Shown here: positions 59,858 to 64,000 of the stretch, piece by piece
Layout: every line of letters starts with the position of its first letter
Position numbering within the stretch: the first letter of the stretch is position 1
Source: Chloroflexota bacterium
Lineage (GTDB): Bacteria > Chloroflexota > Limnocylindria > QHBO01
Direction: 5' to 3'
DNA: 64,000 nucleotides
NCBI GenBank assembly: GCA_040902225.1
Contig: JBBDXT010000004.1
Span: 764,965 to 828,964, forward strand
Notes under the pieces: generated by a model
Database searches by the model: none
Told to the model about the DNA's origin: nothing
The model's input: the letters and a program-made list of their open reading frames with translations, nothing else
Made by a program: the position numbers and the translations under genes

Positions 59858-61543
59858 ATGACGATCGCGCCATCCGCCGCCGCGTCGGCAACTGGGGCCC
59901 TGCTCGGGTCGCTCGATCCCGAGCAGCGGGCAGCCGCCATGCTGCCCGACGGGCCGGCCCAGGTCATCGCCCCGGCCGGCAGCGGCAAGACGACCACCCT
60001 GATCGCGCGTCTCGGCGTGCTCCTCGGCCGCGGGGTGGCCGCCGATCGGATCGGGGTCGTCACCTTCAACCGCGACGCTGCCGCCGAGCTGTCGGCGCGC
60101 ATCGCCAGCCGGCTCGCCCCGGAGGTGCCCGGCGCCGAGGCGATCGAGGTCCGGACGCTCCACGCCCTGGCGCGGCAGGTGTTGCTGGATGCCGGGCGCC
60201 CGGTCCGGCTGCTCCCCGACCGTCTCCCGCTGCTGCGCGCCGCGCGTCGGCGGGCGCTCGCCGAGCTGCGCGTCGCCCCGGACGGCGACGATTCCCCACC
60301 CGAGCCTCCCGATCCGGCGGCGCTCGACACCATCGTCTCGGCCTGGAAGGTCGAGGGCCGAACGCCGCCGCCCGAGGCGGCGGCCACGGTGGACGCCTTC
60401 GCGGCGCTGATGGCGATCCGAGGCCAGATCGACTTCGACGACCTGGTGGTGGGTGCGGTGGCGGCGCTCGAGGGCGATCCGCGGCTTCGCCGCCGGTGGC
60501 AGGCCCGCTTCAGCCACCTGTGCGTCGACGAGTTCCAGGACGTGGATGCCGCCCAGCTCCGGCTCGTGCGCCTCCTGGCCGCTCCCGAGGACAACCTGTT
60601 TGTGGTTGGTGATGATGATCAGACGATCTACGCCTGGCGCCTCGCGGACGTGCGTCGCATCCTTGGCTTCTCCGAGCTCTACCCGCGCGCCCGGCGTGTC
60701 CAGCTCGCCACCAACTACCGATGCCCGCCATCGGTCGTGGCAGCCTCGCGACGGCTGATCGCCGCCAACGCCGAGCGGTTCGAGAAGCGCATCGATGCGA
60801 CTCCCGGTCGCCGCACCGAGCCGACGGCGATCGTGATGGTGGCATCGGTGGGCCATGACTGGCCTGACCGGCTGGCGGCGCTCGCCGCCGCCGAGTCGTC
60901 AAACGGCGGCGGGTGCTGCATCCTCGCTCGGACCCGCGCCGAGCTGACTCCCGTGGCCCTCGCGCTGCTGCGGGCAGGCCAGCCGCACGCGACCACCCTG
61001 CCAACGCCGCTCGAGGCCGAACCGGTCCGCGCGCTGCTCAACGCCGTACGCCGCCTGCCACCGGCCGATCCCCCGTTTCCGGAGTTGCTTCGCGAGCGGG
61101 CCACGCGCGGGTGGCGACGCGGGGACGGCGACGACGCGCTGGGCGACGACGACCATGCCGCCATCGATGCCCTCCTCGGCTGGGCCGCGGCCTTCGCGCG
61201 ACTGGATCGTTTCCTGGCGGCCGGCGACGAGGTCCTCGCCCGCCTGACCCGGCTGCGCGACCCGGCTGCGCCGATCGAGCTGGTGACCGTGCACGGCGCC
61301 AAGGGACAGGAGTGGCCCACTGTCGTGGTCATCGGGTTCGAGGAGGAGCGCTTCCCCAACCGGCGAGCGCTCCTTGGGGCGCTGGACCCGCGGCGAGCCC
61401 TGGAGGAGGAACGGCGCCTCGGCTACGTCGCGCTCACCCGGGCAACGCGGAGGCTGGTACTCGCCTTCGACCCCGCGCGCCCATCACGCTTCCTGGAGGA
61501 GATGGGCTACAGCCCGACCTCGGGTGCGATCGCCGAGAGGTAG
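59858..61543 (+). CDS. UvrD/Rep-like SF1A DNA helicase, short form (intact copy C)
   Basis: The 561-aa protein has all SF1A motifs: Walker A APAGSGKTTTL, Ia VVTFNRDAAAEL, Walker B CVDEFQDVD, III VGDDDQTIYAWR, IV ATNYRCPP, V VTVHGAKGQEW and VI YVALTRATRRL. At 561 residues it is much shorter than UvrD or PcrA (about 720): the 1B and 2B insertions are reduced. It translocates 3'-5' on ssDNA by family rule; the role is unknown. It shares a 5' flank with copy B. No Shine-Dalgarno is obvious. Its 3' end overlaps the HD-domain gene by 37 bp on the opposite strand. Confidence 0.92.
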   Translation: MTIAPSAAASATGALLGSLDPEQRAAAMLPDGPAQVIAPAGSGKTTTLIARLGVLLGRGVAADRIGVVTFNRDAAAELSARIASRLAPEVPGAEAIEVRTLHALARQVLLDAGRPVRLLPDRLPLLRAARRRALAELRVAPDGDDSPPEPPDPAALDTIVSAWKVEGRTPPPEAAATVDAFAALMAIRGQIDFDDLVVGAVAALEGDPRLRRRWQARFSHLCVDEFQDVDAAQLRLVRLLAAPEDNLFVVGDDDQTIYAWRLADVRRILGFSELYPRARRVQLATNYRCPPSVVAASRRLIAANAERFEKRIDATPGRRTEPTAIVMVASVGHDWPDRLAALAAAESSNGGGCCILARTRAELTPVALALLRAGQPHATTLPTPLEAEPVRALLNAVRRLPPADPPFPELLRERATRGWRRGDGDDALGDDDHAAIDALLGWAAAFARLDRFLAAGDEVLARLTRLRDPAAPIELVTVHGAKGQEWPTVVVIGFEEERFPNRRALLGALDPRRALEEERRLGYVALTRATRRLVLAFDPARPSRFLEEMGYSPTSGAIAER

Positions 61544-62070
61544 CGGACCATGCGAGCCACGTGCTCGTCGAAGTCGAGGCCGATCTCCTCGGCGCCGGCC
61601 ATCAGCATCTCGCGCGGGACGGCGCGCGCAAAGGCCTTGTCCTTCATCCGCTTGCGAACGTTGGCCGGCTCGACGTCCTCGAGCTTGCGAGTGGGACGCA
61701 TCAGCGCGACCGCGACCAGGAAGCCGGCCAGCTCGTCGCAGGCATAGACCAGGTGGTCAAGTCGGCTTTCACGTGGGATTCCCAGGGCGTCGTTGTGCGA
61801 GCGCACGGCGTGGACCACCTCGTCGGGGTAGCCGAGCTCGACCAGCTCATCGGTACCCATCGCACCGTGCGTGGCAGCCTCGGGAAAGCGCTCGTAGTCG
61901 AGATCGTGCAGCAGGCCCGCGATCCCCCACATCTCGACGGTGGCGTTGTCGAGCCCGTCGTCGACGGCGTATCCACCCACGCCGGCCTCGACCAGCAGTC
62001 CGTGCTTGCGCAGCGACGGATTGACATTCCACTCGTAGAGCAGCGCAAGCGCCTCCGCCCGAGTCGGCAT
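61507..62070 (-). CDS. HD-domain phosphohydrolase-like protein
   Basis: The 187-aa protein has the metal-binding HD pair in GIAGLLHDLDYERF, a downstream conserved HGAMGTDELVELGYPDEVV and VRSHNDALG, and a helical end. HD-domain proteins act on nucleotides or related phosphates; the substrate is unknown. It is convergent with the helicase, sharing 37 bp, and lies 8 bp upstream of the uvrA stop region. Confidence 0.88.
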   Translation of the reverse strand: MPTRAEALALLYEWNVNPSLRKHGLLVEAGVGGYAVDDGLDNATVEMWGIAGLLHDLDYERFPEAATHGAMGTDELVELGYPDEVVHAVRSHNDALGIPRESRLDHLVYACDELAGFLVAVALMRPTRKLEDVEPANVRKRMKDKAFARAVPREMLMAGAEEIGLDFDEHVARMVRYLSAIAPEVGL

Positions 62071-62078
62071 CAGGGCAC

Positions 62079-64000
62079 CTAGCCAGCGACCGCGGCAGGC
62101 TCGCGACGGCGGGCGCGCCGCGCGGGAGCCTCCTCGCCCATCCCAAGGGCATGGCGCAGGTACCGCCCGGTGTGCGAGGCGCGCGTTCGCGCGATCTGCT
62201 CCGGCGTTCCGGCCGCGACGAGGTCGCCCCCGGCGGCGCCACCCTCCGGGCCGAGGTCGATGACCCAGTCGGCGCTCTTGATCACGTCGAGGTTGTGCTC
62301 GATCACCACCACCGTGTTGCCGGTCTCCACCAGGCGCCCCAGCACCTGCAGGAGGCGGGCCACGTCGTCGAAGTGCAGCCCGGTGGTCGGCTCATCGAGG
62401 ATGTAGAGGGTCTGGCCGGTGGCGCGCTTCGAGAGCTCGGTCGACAGCTTCACCCGCTGCGCCTCGCCGCCGGAGAGGGTCGTCGCCGGCTGGCCGAGGT
62501 GGATATAGCCCATCCCCACGTCGTGCAGCGTCTGCAGCTTGTTGCGGATCGACGGGACGGCGCTGAAGAAGGCGAGGGCCTCGTCGACCGTCATCTCCAG
62601 GATCTCGGCGACGTTGTGCCCCTTGTAATGGATCTCGAGCGTCTCGCGGTTGTAGCGCTTCCCCTTGCACACCTCGCACTGCACGTACACATCGGGCAGG
62701 AAGTGCATCTCGATCTGCACGATCCCCGCCCCCTCGCAGGCTTCGCAGCGCCCGCCCTTGACGTTGAAGCTGAAGCGTCCCGGCCGATACCCCCGCAGCC
62801 GCGACTCGGGAACTGCGGCCAGCAGCTCGCGCAGCGGTGCCCACAGCCCCGTGTAGGTCGCGGGGTTCGAGCGCGGGGTTCGCCCGATCGGGCTCTGGTC
62901 GATCTCGATCACCTTGTCGATGCGGTCGATCCCCTCGATCGCGTCGTGGGCGCCGGGACGCTCGCGGGAGCCCCAGATCCGCGCGGCCAGCGCTGGATAC
63001 AGGATCTGCGTCACGAGGCTCGACTTGCCCGAACCGCTCACCCCGGTGACGGCCACGAACCGGCCCAGCGGGAAGGCGATATCGACTCCGCGCAGGTTGT
63101 TCTCGCGCGCGCCGCGCACGGTCAGCCACTCCCCGCTGCCCCGGCGCCGCGTCGCCGGCACCGGCACTGCCCGGTCGCCGCGCAGGTAGGCCGCCGTGAT
63201 CGAGCGCTGGCTGGCCAGCAGCTCCGGCAGCGGCCCGGAGTGGATCAGCTCCCCGCCGTGCTCCCCCGCCCCAGGCCCGATGTCGATCACCCAGTCGGCG
63301 GCCCGGATCGTCTCCTCGTCGTGCTCGACCACGATCAGGGTGTTGCCGAGGTCACGCAGCCGCATCAGGGTCGCGATCAACCGGTCGTTGTCCCGCTGGT
63401 GCAGGCCGATCGACGGCTCGTCGAGGATGTAGAGGCACCCCATCAGGCTCGATCCGATCTGTGTCGCCAGCCGGATCCGCTGCGCCTCACCTCCGGAGAG
63501 CGAGCCGCTCGCCCGGTCGAGGGTCAGGTAGTCGAGCCCGACGTCGACCAGGAAGCCGAGCCGCGCGCGAATCTCCTTGAGCACCTGCCGCGCGATCTGG
63601 TTCTCGCGATCGGTGAGCAGGTCGGACAGGCCGGCATACCAGGCCAGCGCATCGGTCACCGCCAGCCGGGTCGTCTCGATGATGTTCCGATCGCCGACCG
63701 TCACGGAGAGCGATTCGGGCTTGAGGCGCATGCCGCCGCAGGTCGGGCACGGCCGCTGCGTCATGTAGCGCTCGATCTCGGTCTTGGTCGCCTCCGAGCT
63801 GGTCTCGCGATAGCGGCGCTCGAGGTTGGGCAGGACCCCTTCGAACGTGGTCGAGTAGGAGTGCTCCTGCCCCTGGCGCGACTTGTATCGGACCGTGACC
63901 CGCTCCCCGTGGTTGCCGCGGAGCAGGATCTCGCGCGCCTCGTCGGTGAGCTCGCCGATCGGCGTGTCCGTCCGGAACCCATACCGGTCCGCGACCGCCT
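62079..64000 (-). CDS. uvrA: Excinuclease ABC subunit A, 5' end beyond window
   Basis: The C-terminal 640 residues of UvrA. Visible are the first zinc module end (CPTCGGMRL), the first ABC signature [12 protein letters not shown], the second ATP-binding site [11 protein letters not shown], and the second zinc finger CEACEGAGI ... [10 protein letters not shown]. The second signature [14 protein letters not shown] and Walker [17 protein letters not shown] follow, with a short Ala/Arg-rich tail. With UvrC it carries out damage recognition in excision repair. The N-terminus is beyond 64000. Confidence 0.97.
   Translation of the reverse strand, partial: AVADRYGFRTDTPIGELTDEAREILLRGNHGERVTVRYKSRQGQEHSYSTTFEGVLPNLERRYRETSSEATKTEIERYMTQRPCPTCGGMRLKPESLSVTVGDRNIIETTRLAVTDALAWYAGLSDLLTDRENQIARQVLKEIRARLGFLVDVGLDYLTLDRASGSLSGGEAQRIRLATQIGSSLMGCLYILDEPSIGLHQRDNDRLIATLMRLRDLGNTLIVVEHDEETIRAADWVIDIGPGAGEHGGELIHSGPLPELLASQRSITAAYLRGDRAVPVPATRRRGSGEWLTVRGARENNLRGVDIAFPLGRFVAVTGVSGSGKSSLVTQILYPALAARIWGSRERPGAHDAIEGIDRIDKVIEIDQSPIGRTPRSNPATYTGLWAPLRELLAAVPESRLRGYRPGRFSFNVKGGRCEACEGAGIVQIEMHFLPDVYVQCEVCKGKRYNRETLEIHYKGHNVAEILEMTVDEALAFFSAVPSIRNKLQTLHDVGMGYIHLGQPATTLSGGEAQRVKLSTELSKRATGQTLYILDEPTTGLHFDDVARLLQVLGRLVETGNTVVVIEHNLDVIKSADWVIDLGPEGGAAGGDLVAAGTPEQIARTRASHTGRYLRHALGMGEEAPARRARRREPAAVAG

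Overview
The window is about 64 kb of high-GC bacterial chromosome. Its marker genes (UvrA/UvrC, RecG, PriA, WhiA, a T-box upstream of ileS, zinc-type S18 and L28, a GHL10/DUF4015-like lipoprotein, an LCP-family protein, a YvcK with an N-terminal membrane anchor) suggest a Chloroflexota-like organism, possibly Limnocylindria/Ellin6529-like. That placement is inferred from gene content and style only.

Layout. Bases 1-48,600 are ordinary core genome, almost entirely on the minus strand and packed into operons with ATGA, GTGA and TGATG start/stop overlaps. (1) 1-3,438: recG-rsmD-coaD and a DivIVA/ATPase-like coiled-coil protein cut by the window edge. (2) 3,718-17,930: a T-box riboswitch, then ileS-lspA-rluD-gmk-priA-def-fmt-Zn peptidase-rlmN-rpe-GHL10 lipoprotein-dtd, probably one 12-gene unit. 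(3) 17,933-25,500: a glycosyltransferase with a PH-like membrane protein, ilvE, a Ca/Na exchanger, rpsF-ssb-rpsR, and a divergent CpaE-like ATPase. (4) 25,500-32,400: lysC-asd, eight tRNA genes, htpX and lemA, and a few small plus-strand genes. (5) 32,387-38,133: rapZ-yvcK-whiA-tpiA-gpmI-secG, coupling cell-wall and carbon control to glycolysis. (6) 38,173-48,605: tatA-tatC-HDAC-like, pyrF, recJ, secD-secF, uvrC and an LCP-family protein.

Bases about 48,600-61,550 look different. Most genes switch to the plus strand and many are short, truncated or pseudogenised. There are three copies of an SF1 (UvrD/Rep-like) helicase start, of which only the last (59,858-61,543) is complete. There is also a near-identical 46-bp repeat found twice with a third degenerate copy, a frameshifted PIN-toxin remnant, a CcmF-like C-terminal scrap and a tRNA-Val(GAC) 3' remnant. 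Metabolic cargo sits between them: cupin, MOSC, berberine-bridge-type FAD oxidase, SRPBCC, OsmC and an alpha/beta hydrolase. The most unusual intact locus is a two-gene unit at 51,126-53,250: a PrxQ-like redoxin domain fused to an aminoglycoside-phosphotransferase-like kinase, followed at once by an unrecognised 160-aa protein. From 61,507 onward the core genome resumes with an HD-domain protein and uvrA, which runs off the window.

Two points in the core are notable. The isoleucyl-tRNA synthetase carries GVHH where class I synthetases have HIGH, a swapped signature associated with mupirocin hyper-resistance. The first gene seems to have no canonical start codon although it has a good Shine-Dalgarno sequence. 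No rRNA, CRISPR array, integrase or transposase was seen.
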